Source: JAJKJG01 sp036389455
Lineage (GTDB): Bacteria > Pseudomonadota > Alphaproteobacteria > Rhizobiales > Beijerinckiaceae
DNA length: 64,000 bases
Assembly (NCBI GenBank): GCA_036389455.1
Contig: DASVPW010000210.1
Location: 7,489 to 71,488 of the forward strand
Direction: 5' to 3'
Below, one piece after another: positions 1 through 7,329 of this stretch (position 1 is its first letter; each line of letters begins with the position of its first letter). The position numbers and the translations under genes were made by a program. The notes below the pieces were generated by a model, which did not search any database, was not told the DNA's origin, and saw only the letters and a list, made by a program, of their open reading frames with translations.

Positions 1-804
1 GCGCTCATCGGGCGCACGCTCCACCCGGACGACGTGTTCGTGATCCTGCCGTGGTCCAACACCGAGACGATCGAGCGCGTCATCGACCGGCTCATGACCC
101 TGCCGGTGTCGATCCACCTCGGCCCCGAGCGCATCCTCGACCGCTTCGCCCAGGTGCAGATCATCAAGGTCTCGGACATGGCGACGCTGTGCCTCGCGCG
201 CCCGCCCCTCAATTTCCTCGAGGTCGTCGCGAAGCGCGCTCTCGATCTCGTCGGGGCGGCCCTCGGGCTCGTCCTGCTGCTGCCGTTCTTCGCCGCGGTC
301 GCGCTCCTGATCAGGCTCGACAGCCCGGGGCCGATCGTCTTCCGGCAGCTGCGCTACGGCTTCAACCAGAAGCCGTTCCGGATCTACAAGTTCCGCACCA
401 TGCACGTGCACGAGGACGGCCTCGTGCGCCAGGCGACCGAGGGCGACGAGCGCGTCACGCGAATCGGGCGCATCCTGCGGCGCTGGAACATCGACGAGCT
501 GCCGCAGCTCGTGAACGTGCTCGTCGGCGACATGTCCCTCGTCGGGCCGCGTCCGCACGCGGTGCCGCACAACCAGGCCTTCGAGCGCCGCATCGGGCTC
601 TACGCGCGGCGCCACAACGTCAAGCCCGGCATCACCGGGTGGGCCCAGGTCAACGGCCTGCGCGGCCCGACCGACACCGAGGAGAAGATGCGCGCCCGCG
701 TCGAGTACGACCTCTACTACATCGACAACTGGTCGCTCGCCCTCGACCTGCAGATCATCGGCCGCACGATCGTGTCGCGCAAGGCGTACCGGAACGCCTG
801 CTGA
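1..804 (+). CDS. Undecaprenyl-phosphate sugar phosphotransferase (WcaJ/ExoY type), 3' part
   Basis: The reading frame is open from base 1, so the start lies outside the window and only the last 267 codons are present. The C-terminal bacterial sugar transferase domain is complete. A membrane segment around LVGAALGLVLLLPFFAAVAL is followed by KFRTM, the DELPQLVNV and GDMSLVGPRPHA motifs, and KPGITGWAQVNGLRG. The family moves a sugar 1-phosphate from a nucleotide sugar to undecaprenyl phosphate at the inner membrane, the first step of exopolysaccharide repeat-unit assembly. The residues before the domain would be the end of the CoA-binding-like N-terminal region of the long (WcaJ-like) forms. 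A GTG at 34 is an internal codon. Which sugar is transferred cannot be told. Confidence 0.92.
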   Translation, partial: ALIGRTLHPDDVFVILPWSNTETIERVIDRLMTLPVSIHLGPERILDRFAQVQIIKVSDMATLCLARPPLNFLEVVAKRALDLVGAALGLVLLLPFFAAVALLIRLDSPGPIVFRQLRYGFNQKPFRIYKFRTMHVHEDGLVRQATEGDERVTRIGRILRRWNIDELPQLVNVLVGDMSLVGPRPHAVPHNQAFERRIGLYARRHNVKPGITGWAQVNGLRGPTDTEEKMRARVEYDLYYIDNWSLALDLQIIGRTIVSRKAYRNAC

Positions 805-964
805 ATCGCGCGAGGGCAGCGGATTCCGTTCGCGCCGAATTAAATTCGCGCCAAGCTGAAACGCAGGCCGCCGGAGCGGGTTGTCCCAATACTCCGCCCA
901 CCTCTCGTGACTGGTCGGGGGCGGGGCGAGGGAAGCATCGGCGAAGCCGGGCCTCCCGCTTCAG

Positions 965-997
965 CGCCGCCGTCCCTTGCCGGGCGGCGGCGTTTTT
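965..997 (+). terminator. Rho-independent terminator
   Basis: Perfect 8-bp stem CGCCGCCG (965-972) and CGGCGGCG (985-992) with a 12-base loop, followed at once by five T (993-997). The T run is on the + strand only, so it ends transcription of the sugar transferase gene 160 bases upstream rather than the small gene that converges on it. Confidence 0.75.
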
Positions 998-1009
998 CGT
1001 CGTCGGAGC

Positions 1010-1294
1010 CTAGCGGTAAGGCTGCCCGTTCCGGCGGGTCCGGGCCGGCGGCGGCGCCGCCTGATAGGCCGGCGGGTACTGCCAGACCGGCCCGCGCGAA
1101 TAGGTGCGGTCGTAGCCGTAGGGGCTGCCGGGCTCGGTGAAGCGCGGGTTCTGGAGCTCGGTGCGGATCGCCCAGTCGCCGTCGCTGCTGCTGCCGCCCC
1201 CGCCGCCGCCGAACTGGGCAAGCGCCGCGGAGCTGAGGGTCAGGGCGCCTGTGATCGCGAGCGCGCGAAGCGTGGTCCGGACAGGTTCGTTCAT
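1010..1294 (-). CDS. Small secreted Gly/Pro/Tyr-rich protein of unknown function
   Basis: This is a 94-residue protein. The first 26 residues form a clear Sec signal peptide: a basic start, a hydrophobic core LAITGALTLSSAALA, and likely cleavage after ALA before Gln27. The mature part begins with a run of six glycines, then serines, and ends in a Tyr/Pro/Arg-rich stretch with no cysteine and no recognised domain. The start is supported by an AGGAGG-like sequence just upstream (reverse complement of the bases after 1294). It converges on the sugar transferase gene and diverges from the next gene. I do not recognise a family; a small periplasmic or surface-exposed protein is the most that can be said. 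Confidence 0.7.
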   Translation of the reverse strand: MNEPVRTTLRALAITGALTLSSAALAQFGGGGGGSSSDGDWAIRTELQNPRFTEPGSPYGYDRTYSRGPVWQYPPAYQAAPPPARTRRNGQPYR

Positions 1295-1444
1295 CGTCGT
1301 TCCTCCTGGCGTCAGGCTGCAAACAACACCGCGCCAAACCGTCCCGGGTCAAAAGGATCGCCGAGCGGCCCTGCCTCGGGTTCCGTAACGCCTCGTTAAC
1401 CATATCACGCTTTGCTCGTCCGTGGGGCAAGAAAGGCCATCGCC

Positions 1445-1870
1445 ATGGCTGCCGCGACGAGAGCCGAGGAATTCGACGACGCAGGCCGTTTCGCAAGCGA
1501 GGTCGCCTGCGGTCCCGGCGAGGCCCGGGCCGCCCGCAGCCTCTTCGAGGCGACGAAGCGGGAGAGGCTCGGCTTCGTGGAGCGGGCCGTCGCCCGGATC
1601 GCGCAAGGCGACGGCGCGGACGCGGCGCTGCGGGAGGTCGGCGCCTTCGTCCTCGACCTCCTGACCCTGGTCGAGCGCGACCCGGGCCTCGAGCTCGCGG
1701 CCGACGACCTCTACGACGCGGCCGCGCTGCTCGCCGACGGGGCAGGCCGCGGCTCGGGGATGGCCGACGCCCGGCGATGGCGGCTGCTCAAGGACGCGGA
1801 GCGGCGCTTCCGGGCGCGGCTCGACGCCGCCCATCCGAACGACCGGGCGCGGCGCCTCGGCCTCGGCTAG
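1445..1870 (+). CDS. Hypothetical Ala/Arg/Glu-rich protein
   Basis: This is a 141-residue protein with no recognised domain. It is rich in Ala, Arg, Glu and Asp and looks wholly helical, with no signal peptide or membrane segment. The ATG at 1445 was chosen over the upstream GTG at 1412 because AGAAAGG at 1430-1436 lies at a good distance. It is divergent from the small secreted protein gene; the 150-base gap between them (1295-1444) must hold both promoters, but I see no convincing -10/-35 pair. It ends 24 bases before the convergent monooxygenase gene. Confidence 0.6.
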   Translation: MAAATRAEEFDDAGRFASEVACGPGEARAARSLFEATKRERLGFVERAVARIAQGDGADAALREVGAFVLDLLTLVERDPGLELAADDLYDAAALLADGAGRGSGMADARRWRLLKDAERRFRARLDAAHPNDRARRLGLG

Positions 1871-1894
1871 GCCGCCTGCCGCCGCGCGGCGCGG

Positions 1895-2203
1895 CTACTC
1901 CGGAGCGAGGACGTGGATGACGCGGCTCGCGATCATGTCCTTCGTGCGCGCCGCATAGGCCTTCATGTGCGGCGCCGCCGCGTGCGCCTTGAGCGCCTCG
2001 ACGCTCGCCCACTTCTCGACCACCACGAAGGCGTCGGGTCCGATCCTGGTCTGGAAGTCCCCGAGGCCGTCCGCGTCGACCGTAGGCCCGTACTCGATGC
2101 AGCCGTCCTCGGCATGGACCGCCGGCATGTTGGCCCGGAACGCCTCGAGGACCTGCTCGCGCAGGCCGGGCTTCGCGGTGATGAAGGCGAGGACGTGGAT
2201 CAT
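1895..2203 (-). CDS. Antibiotic biosynthesis monooxygenase (ABM) domain protein
   Basis: This is a 102-residue protein that fits a single ABM/YgiN-type ferredoxin-like fold: N-terminal strand MIHVLAFITAKPG, helix, the C-I-E-Y-G strand, the VVVEKW strand and a helix with the alternating Ala/His pattern HAAAPHMKAYAART. Family members are small dimeric cofactor-free quinol monooxygenases or related stress proteins. It starts 101 bases after the alpha/beta hydrolase stop and may share its transcript. The longer open frame reaching to 3109 in the same phase is a high-GC artefact; the ATG at 2203 gives the family's usual length. Confidence 0.85.
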   Translation of the reverse strand: MIHVLAFITAKPGLREQVLEAFRANMPAVHAEDGCIEYGPTVDADGLGDFQTRIGPDAFVVVEKWASVEALKAHAAAPHMKAYAARTKDMIASRVIHVLAPE

Positions 2204-2304
2204 GCGCGCTCCTTGGGGCGGCGCCCGAGGCCGGGCATCGCGAGATGCCGGACAGCATGGCCGCGCGGCCGCCCTCAAGGCAAGCCGGAATCCCGGCGGC
2301 CCGG

Positions 2305-3207
2305 TCAACCGGCGCGCCGAGCGGTGCGCCGAAGCCAGCCGGTGACGAGGCGGATCTGCGCCTCGTCCATCAGGGCGGGGGCGTGGCCGCAGCCCTCGAT
2401 CTCGACCACCTCGGCCCGCGGCCCGCGCTCGGCCATCTCGGCGGCGGTGTCGGCGAGGAGCAGGTCGGACGAGGCGCCGCGCAGGACCAGCACCGGGCAT
2501 TCGATCGCGTCCCAGTAGCCCCACATGCTGACGTTGTAGACCCGCCCGGGCCTGAAGGCCTCGCCGATGCCGGGATCGAACAGCATGTCGAAGCGCCCGT
2601 CCGGCCGCCGCTCGACGCTGTGCTCGGCGATGTGCCGCCACTGCTTGTCGGTGAGGGCGCCGAACGGCGCGTGGACCTCGCGGAAGTAGGCTTCCGCCGC
2701 GGCGAGGTCCGGGAACTCGCGGGGCGCGTTGCGGACGTTGTCGCCGATCCGGCGCAGCGCCGACCAGGGCAGGTAGGGGCCGATGTCGTTGATGACGAGG
2801 CGCCGGATCGGCGACTGCGGCATGCCGGCCAGCACCATGCCGGCAAGGCCGCCGAGCGAGGTGCCGATCCAGTCGACCTCGGCCGCGCCGAGCCGCGCGA
2901 TCAGCATCGTCATGTCGACCGCGTACTGCGGCAGGGCGTAGTCGTCGGGGTCGGACAGGCGGCCGCTCTTGCCGCGCCCGACGAGGTCCGGGCAGACGAC
3001 GCGGTAGCCGTCGGCGGCGAGCGCCCGCGCCAGGAAGTCGAAGTCGCGCCCCTGGCGGCTCAGGCCGTGCACGCAGACGACGACGCGCTCGCTCCCGGGA
3101 TCGCCCCACTCCGTGTAGGCGATGCGGTGGAAGCGCTGCTTCGAGATGCTGAGGAAGTCCGCCGTCCGGAAGGCCTTCGGACCGCGTCTTGAGGCTGCGC
3201 TGCGCAC
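2305..3207 (-). CDS. Alpha/beta hydrolase
   Basis: This is a 300-residue alpha/beta-hydrolase-fold enzyme. The oxyanion-hole strand VVVCVHGLS is at about 42-50, the nucleophile elbow G-T-S-L-G puts the catalytic serine at 117, an acid candidate lies in GASSDLLL and the catalytic histidine is in GCGHAPALMD near the C-terminus. There is no signal peptide. The GTG at 3207 is the only start that keeps the full N-terminal strand. The substrate is unknown; the family covers esterases, C-C hydrolases and haloperoxidase-like proteins. It lies downstream of the yggT-folD-MaoC operon with a 91-base gap and could be read from it. Confidence 0.85.
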   Translation of the reverse strand: MRSAASRRGPKAFRTADFLSISKQRFHRIAYTEWGDPGSERVVVCVHGLSRQGRDFDFLARALAADGYRVVCPDLVGRGKSGRLSDPDDYALPQYAVDMTMLIARLGAAEVDWIGTSLGGLAGMVLAGMPQSPIRRLVINDIGPYLPWSALRRIGDNVRNAPREFPDLAAAEAYFREVHAPFGALTDKQWRHIAEHSVERRPDGRFDMLFDPGIGEAFRPGRVYNVSMWGYWDAIECPVLVLRGASSDLLLADTAAEMAERGPRAEVVEIEGCGHAPALMDEAQIRLVTGWLRRTARRAG

Positions 3208-3298
3208 GTGCCGGGGGAACCTTCGTGACCGCCGCCGGTCTACTGCGCGGGCGCGGCCCTGGAAAGCTCGGCTTGCGGGTTCACATCGGCGGCCCGCC

Positions 3299-4342
3299 TC
3301 AGCGCGGCATCACGGCCCAGTAGTCGAGGTCGAGGATCACGGCGGGGTCGTAAGCATCGCCGGACCTGTCCGGGAAGGCCGCGCAGCTCTGGTTCTTTGC
3401 GGCGACGGTGCGGATGCGCAGCGCGCCGACGTCGGAGCGGCCGGGGAGGTCCGCCGTCGCCAGCACCTCGCTCCAGGCGTAGACGGTGTCGCCGGCAAAC
3501 AGCGGCGCGACGTGCCGGCCGCCGTTGACCGCGGCGACATGGAAGGCGTTGGCGAGACCGTTGAAGGACAGGGCGCGAGCCAACGAGATGACGTGCCCGC
3601 CGTAGACGAGGCGCCGCCCGAAACGGCCCTCCTTCGCGGCATGCTGGTCGAAGTGGACCTTGGCGGTGTTCTGGTAGAGCCGCGTCGCGAGCTGGTGCTC
3701 GGCCTCTTCGACGGTCATGCCGTCGAGGTGGTCGATCCTTTCGCCCGCCGCGTAGTCGCCGAAGCGGTGCGGGCTGCCGGCGAGCTCCCGGTCGTAGGCG
3801 GCGGCAATCGGCGGGCACGCACTGCCGAGGGCCGCCGGATCGACCGCCTTCGGGAGATCGGGCACATGATCGCCGGCAGCCGGCGCGGCCGGATCGCGCT
3901 TGCGCACCAGCACCCAGCGGCAATAGGTCAGCACCGCCGCGCCCGACGCATCATAGCCGGTCGAGCGGACGTAGACGACGCCGGCCTGGCGGTTCGAGCT
4001 CTCCTTGAGCCCGATCACCTCGGAGACGGCCGAGAGGGTCTCGCCCGGATAGATGGGCTTGAGGAAGCGCCCGTCGGCGTAGCCGAGGTTGGCGACGGCG
4101 TTCAAGGAGATGTCCGGCACGGTCTTGCCGAACACCACGTGGAACACGAGCCAGTCGTCGAGGGGGCTCCTCGGATATCCGGCCGCGCGGGCGAACTCGT
4201 CCGAGGACTGCACCGCGAAGCGGGAGCCGGTGAGCGCCGTGTAGAGGCCCGCGTCCGCGGCCGTGACCGTGCGCGGCGTCGCGTGGCGGATCGTCTGGCC
4301 GAGGGAGAAGTCCTCGAAGAAGCGGCCGGGGTTGGTCTTCAT
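3299..4342 (-). CDS. Double-hotdog MaoC-family dehydratase, probable mesaconyl-CoA hydratase
   Basis: This is a 347-residue protein with two MaoC/hotdog halves: N-terminal FFEDFSLGQTIRHATPRTVT at about 8-27, and a second half with the HFDQHAAKEGRFGRRLVYGGHV motif. Start and layout resemble the mesaconyl-CoA (beta-methylmalyl-CoA) hydratase of the ethylmalonyl-CoA pathway (called mch/mcd, or meaC in Methylobacterium), which hydrates mesaconyl-CoA during C2/C1 assimilation. ATG 4342 is preceded by GGAGAAGG. Its start overlaps the folD stop by 4 bases (ATGA), so translation is coupled. No other ethylmalonyl-CoA gene is in the window, except that a distant CoA-ester lyase lies at 20.6 kb. The family is secure; the exact substrate is inferred from memory of related sequences. 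Confidence 0.8.
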   Translation of the reverse strand: MKTNPGRFFEDFSLGQTIRHATPRTVTAADAGLYTALTGSRFAVQSSDEFARAAGYPRSPLDDWLVFHVVFGKTVPDISLNAVANLGYADGRFLKPIYPGETLSAVSEVIGLKESSNRQAGVVYVRSTGYDASGAAVLTYCRWVLVRKRDPAAPAAGDHVPDLPKAVDPAALGSACPPIAAAYDRELAGSPHRFGDYAAGERIDHLDGMTVEEAEHQLATRLYQNTAKVHFDQHAAKEGRFGRRLVYGGHVISLARALSFNGLANAFHVAAVNGGRHVAPLFAGDTVYAWSEVLATADLPGRSDVGALRIRTVAAKNQSCAAFPDRSGDAYDPAVILDLDYWAVMPR

Positions 4343-5235
4343 CCTTCTCCCCTCACGGCTTCCGGCTCCGCGATCCCTCTTCTGCGGCACGCGGCGATCA
4401 GGGTGTTGCGCAGGAGGCAGGCGATGGTCATGGGGCCGACGCCGCCCGGCACCGGCGTGACGGCGCCCACGACCTGCCGCACCTCCTCGAAGGCGACGTC
4501 GCCGACGAGCTTCGTCTTGCCCTCACCCCCAGGCACCCGGTTGATGCCGACGTCGATCACGATGGCGCCGGGCTTCACCCAATCCCCGCGGATCATCTCG
4601 GGAACCCCGACCGCCGCGACGAGGATGTCGGCGCGCCGGCACGCGGCGGGGAGGTCGCGCGTGCGCGAATGCGCGACCGTCACGGTGCAGCTCTCGGCCA
4701 GAAGGAGCTGCGCCATCGGCTTGCCGACGATGTTCGAGCGCCCGACCACGACCGCCTCGAGGCCGGCGAGGTCGTCGCGGACGGAGCGGATCAGCATCAG
4801 GGCGCCCGCCGGCGTGCAGGGCACGAGCCCGCGCGCGCCGGTCATCAGGTGTCCGGCGTTGATCGGGTGGAAGCCGTCGACGTCCTTGTGGGGATCGATC
4901 GCGTCGATCACCCGCTGGGCGTCGACGTGGGCGGGCAGCGGCAGCTGCACCAGGATGCCGTCCACCTCCCGGTCGGCGTTGAGCCGGTGGACGAGGCCGA
5001 GGAGCTCGTCCTCCGAGGTCTGGGCCGGGAGCGTGTGGTCGAACGACCGCATGCCGGCCTCCAGCGTCTGCCGGGTCTTGGCTCGCACGTAGATCTGGCT
5101 CGCCGGGTTCTCGCCGACGAGCACCACGGCAAGGCCCGGCGTGACGTGCGCGGCGGCGAGCCCTGCGACCGCGTCGCGGACGCGGGCGCGCAAGGCTTCC
5201 GCGATGGCCTTGCCGTCGATGATCCGCGCCGTCAC
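4339..5235 (-). CDS. folD: FolD, methylenetetrahydrofolate dehydrogenase/cyclohydrolase
   Basis: This is a 298-residue bifunctional enzyme that converts 5,10-methylene-THF to 5,10-methenyl-THF with NADP and hydrolyses it to 10-formyl-THF in the cytosol. All signatures are visible: catalytic Tyr49 and Lys53 in QIYVRAKTRQ, GILVQLPLP, DVDGFHPIN, PCTPAG, the Rossmann stretch VVGRSNIVGKPMA, DVGINR and the C-terminal TPVPGGVGPMT. It starts with GTG at 5235, overlapping the yggU stop as GTGA, and its own TGA overlaps the next ATG. It belongs to the operon yggT-yggU-folD-MaoC hydratase, linking folate C1 metabolism with a probable acyl-CoA hydratase. Confidence 0.97.
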   Translation of the reverse strand: MTARIIDGKAIAEALRARVRDAVAGLAAAHVTPGLAVVLVGENPASQIYVRAKTRQTLEAGMRSFDHTLPAQTSEDELLGLVHRLNADREVDGILVQLPLPAHVDAQRVIDAIDPHKDVDGFHPINAGHLMTGARGLVPCTPAGALMLIRSVRDDLAGLEAVVVGRSNIVGKPMAQLLLAESCTVTVAHSRTRDLPAACRRADILVAAVGVPEMIRGDWVKPGAIVIDVGINRVPGGEGKTKLVGDVAFEEVRQVVGAVTPVPGGVGPMTIACLLRNTLIAACRRRGIAEPEAVRGEG

Positions 5236-5579
5236 CGGAAGCGTCCCTTCGACGCCCCCGCCGCACGCTCCAGGGCCGCCGCGACCGCGGCCGGCTCGCC
5301 GGCGATCCGAAACGTCTTCTGGCGCGCCCCGGCGCCGGCCACGAGCGCGACCGCGGAAGCCGGCACCCCGGCCGCCTCGGCGAGGAGCCTGCGGGCGGCC
5401 TCGTTCGCCTTCCCGTTCTCCGGGACCGCCCGGACCCGGGCGAGGAGCACGGCGCGCCCGTCGCTCAGACGCCCAACCCCTTCGATGGCGTCGCGGTCGG
5501 CGCGGGGCGTGAGCCGAAGGTGCAGGATAAGCCCGTCGCTGCGCGGCTCCCAAGGGAGTTCCGGAGCCCCGCCAGCCAT
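5232..5579 (-). CDS. YggU/DUF167 family protein
   Basis: This is a 115-residue protein of the DUF167 (YggU) family: HLRLTPRADRDAIEG, then the hallmark VRAVPENGKANEAARRLLAEAAGVPASAVALVAG with the conserved Pro-x-x-Gly-Lys-Ala-Asn core. Its molecular function is unknown. It is typically encoded next to yggT, as here (2-base gap after the YggT stop). The ATG at 5579 was preferred to an in-frame upstream start at 5618 because that would overlap yggT by 37 bases. Its stop overlaps the folD GTG. Confidence 0.9.
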   Translation of the reverse strand: MAGGAPELPWEPRSDGLILHLRLTPRADRDAIEGVGRLSDGRAVLLARVRAVPENGKANEAARRLLAEAAGVPASAVALVAGAGARQKTFRIAGEPAAVAAALERAAGASKGRFR

Positions 5580-5581
5580 CG

Positions 5582-5872
5582 TCAGAAGGGCACAACTTTC
5601 TTCAGCTGATCGACCCAAAGCTGAACCACGAAGATGAGCAGGATCAAGATGATGGGAGAGATGTCGACCCCGCCGAGGTTGGGCAGCAGCCTTCGGATCG
5701 GCCGTAAGACGGGCTCCGTCACACCATAGAGGAACTGCGATACGGCGCGCACGACATCGTTGCGCATATTGACCACGTCGAATGCGATGAGCCAGCTCAG
5801 GATGGCGGCTGCGATCAGCACGCAGACGTAGAGCTGGAGCGCAAAGCCGAGGACCGTCAGGATGGCGAACAT
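5582..5872 (-). CDS. YggT family membrane protein
   Basis: This is a 96-residue integral membrane protein. The first hydrophobic segment (about 2-28) is followed by the conserved YggT stretch VTEPVLRPIRRLLPNLGGVDISPIILIL and a second membrane segment near the C-terminus. The family is linked by context to cell-division and osmotic functions in other bacteria, but has no proven biochemical role. The ATG at 5872 has a GAGG upstream. It is the first gene of the operon that continues through yggU, folD and the MaoC hydratase, so its promoter should lie in 5873-6022, beside the oppositely directed tRNA gene. Confidence 0.9.
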   Translation of the reverse strand: MFAILTVLGFALQLYVCVLIAAAILSWLIAFDVVNMRNDVVRAVSQFLYGVTEPVLRPIRRLLPNLGGVDISPIILILLIFVVQLWVDQLKKVVPF

Positions 5873-6022
5873 TGAGGCCTCGGCGCGCGATTCGGAACGG
5901 CCTCGTTTAGCCGTCCCCGTGTTGCCGAACAACCCGCGCAGCACCGTATGCGCGGCAGACGCGCACTCATTGACAGGGGACTCGCCGGAGCCCTAAAAGG
6001 CCCCCGCTTGGCCGACTAGGTC

Positions 6023-6098
<76 letters not shown>

Positions 6099-6161
6099 GC
6101 CGGTCTCGCGAACGTTTTCCGTCGTGCCCTGAATGAGCGGCGTCCGTGTCGACGAGACAGA

Positions 6162-6677
6162 TCAGGCCGCGACCTGGACCGGCCGCGGCATGTACCTCGT
6201 GTACAGATGCGATCCGCCGAACAGCAGCGCCGCGTAGCCGAGGTCGCCCAACAGGGTGTTGCGCAGGAACGGGATCGCCGCGACATAGCACTCGACCAGC
6301 CCCTGCAGGTCAGGCGTGTAGTGTCCTTGCGCCCATACGCCGAAGTTGCTGATCAGGAAGAACGTCGCGGACCCGGCGAGGGATGCGCCGGCCACTCTCA
6401 AGGCCCCCGCGTTGGGCCGAAGCAGCCAGCCGATCATGGCCACGGCCAGAAAGGCGCCCCAGGTGAAGGGCGAGAACCAGCTGTACCGGCCGCCGTAGAG
6501 GAGCATGTCGACGGCGGCGTCGCTGACCACCAGCGCAGCCAGGGGAACGAGAAGCGAAGCGGGCTTGTTCTTCACCATGGCGCCGCTGAACAGGAACATG
6601 GCGCCGAGCGGCGTGACGTTCCACGGATGGGGCGCCAGCCTGAAGAGAAGGGCGACGCAAATCGCGAGGTACGGCAT
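6162..6677 (-). CDS. DUF6580-type multi-spanning membrane protein
   Basis: This is a 171-residue membrane protein with about five hydrophobic segments. The N-terminal part has APHPWNVTPLGAMFLFSGAM, followed by VVSDAAVDMLLYGGRYSW, and a later segment FFLISNFGVWAQGHYTPDLQGL, typical of the DUF6580 putative transport family (resembling ECF S-component-like proteins). The substrate is unknown. The ATG at 6677 removes a polar N-terminal extension present in the longer frame. The gene ends 63 bases after the tRNA-Ala gene and converges on it. Confidence 0.75.
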   Translation of the reverse strand: MPYLAICVALLFRLAPHPWNVTPLGAMFLFSGAMVKNKPASLLVPLAALVVSDAAVDMLLYGGRYSWFSPFTWGAFLAVAMIGWLLRPNAGALRVAGASLAGSATFFLISNFGVWAQGHYTPDLQGLVECYVAAIPFLRNTLLGDLGYAALLFGGSHLYTRYMPRPVQVAA

Positions 6678-6812
6678 GTCTCGGCTGGCTCCCGGCTCAA
6701 TCAACGCCCGGGGACATTTACTCTTCCGGTCCTCCCTCTGCAACCTGCGCCGGGGCGGCGGGCCACATGGCGAGCGTGCGGGAGGCTGCCGCCCACCGAA
6801 GCGGCCCGGTTT

Positions 6813-7022
6813 TTAGATCCGGGCGTCGTTCAAGGCCCCGCAATCCCGGCACTGGATCGCGATGTTGGTGAGCTGCGAAGGCAAGGCGACGAGCAGCAGC
6901 GTCCCGCAACGGCCGCAGAGGTACTGCCTTCCCTTCTCGGCGATATGGACGACCTCCGGCTTCCGCAGCACATGCACGGCCGGAGGCGCTTCCTGCAGGA
7001 CAGGAAGCTTAGCCGTCGTCAT
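6813..7022 (-). CDS. Small two-CxxC zinc-ribbon-like protein
   Basis: This is a 69-residue protein with two CxxC pairs, CGRC and CRDC, about 20 residues apart. The spacing suggests one rubredoxin/zinc-ribbon knuckle binding a single metal ion. The N-terminal 30 residues are Pro/Val-rich without motif. The ATG at 7022 is used; an in-frame GTG six bases upstream is possible. It could be a nucleic-acid or protein-binding adaptor, but there is no recognised family. It is divergent from the FAD monooxygenase gene, with a 300-base gap. Confidence 0.65.
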   Translation of the reverse strand: MTTAKLPVLQEAPPAVHVLRKPEVVHIAEKGRQYLCGRCGTLLLVALPSQLTNIAIQCRDCGALNDARI

Positions 7023-7306
7023 CGGCACCTGATCCGCCCCAAAGCACGCGGGTTTGCCCGCCGTTATGGTGAGCCGAGTCGTAGCAGGCTCTGACGCCCG
7101 GTAAAGCGCTGCCTGCGGCCAAGCTCGGCGAGATCGAGGCTCGGTGCGGAACCGGACCGGGACTGCGCGTCGTCCGTCCGACGCGCGGCCAATCGTCTGC
7201 CTCTACACGGCCGCCTGCCTCCAAAGGGCCCGGCCTCGCGCCGGGTTCTTTCCTGCCGTCATCGCCGGCGACAGGGCCACGCGCCGGCCCGGCTCGGCCT
7301 TCCGGC

Positions 7307-7329
7307 AAGGAGGAGGGATGCGCGCTTGA
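7307..7329 (+). promoter_or_regulatory. Strong ribosome site with three-codon leader ORF overlapping a TTG start
   Basis: AAGGAGGAGGG (7307-7317) is followed by ATG CGC GCT TGA (7318-7329). The TGA overlaps TTG at 7326, giving a TTGA junction into the monooxygenase frame. Either the mini-ORF is chance and the ribosome uses TTG 9 bases after the Shine-Dalgarno, or it is a real coupled leader. The rest of 7023-7306 holds a GC-rich hairpin (CCCGGC/GCCGGG near 7230) but no clear promoter. Confidence 0.45.

Noticed and set aside
1895..3109. 404-codon open frame on the minus strand
   Set aside because: Only its last 102 codons (from 2203) look like protein; the rest is Arg/Pro/Ala-rich out-of-phase reading of the alpha/beta hydrolase gene.
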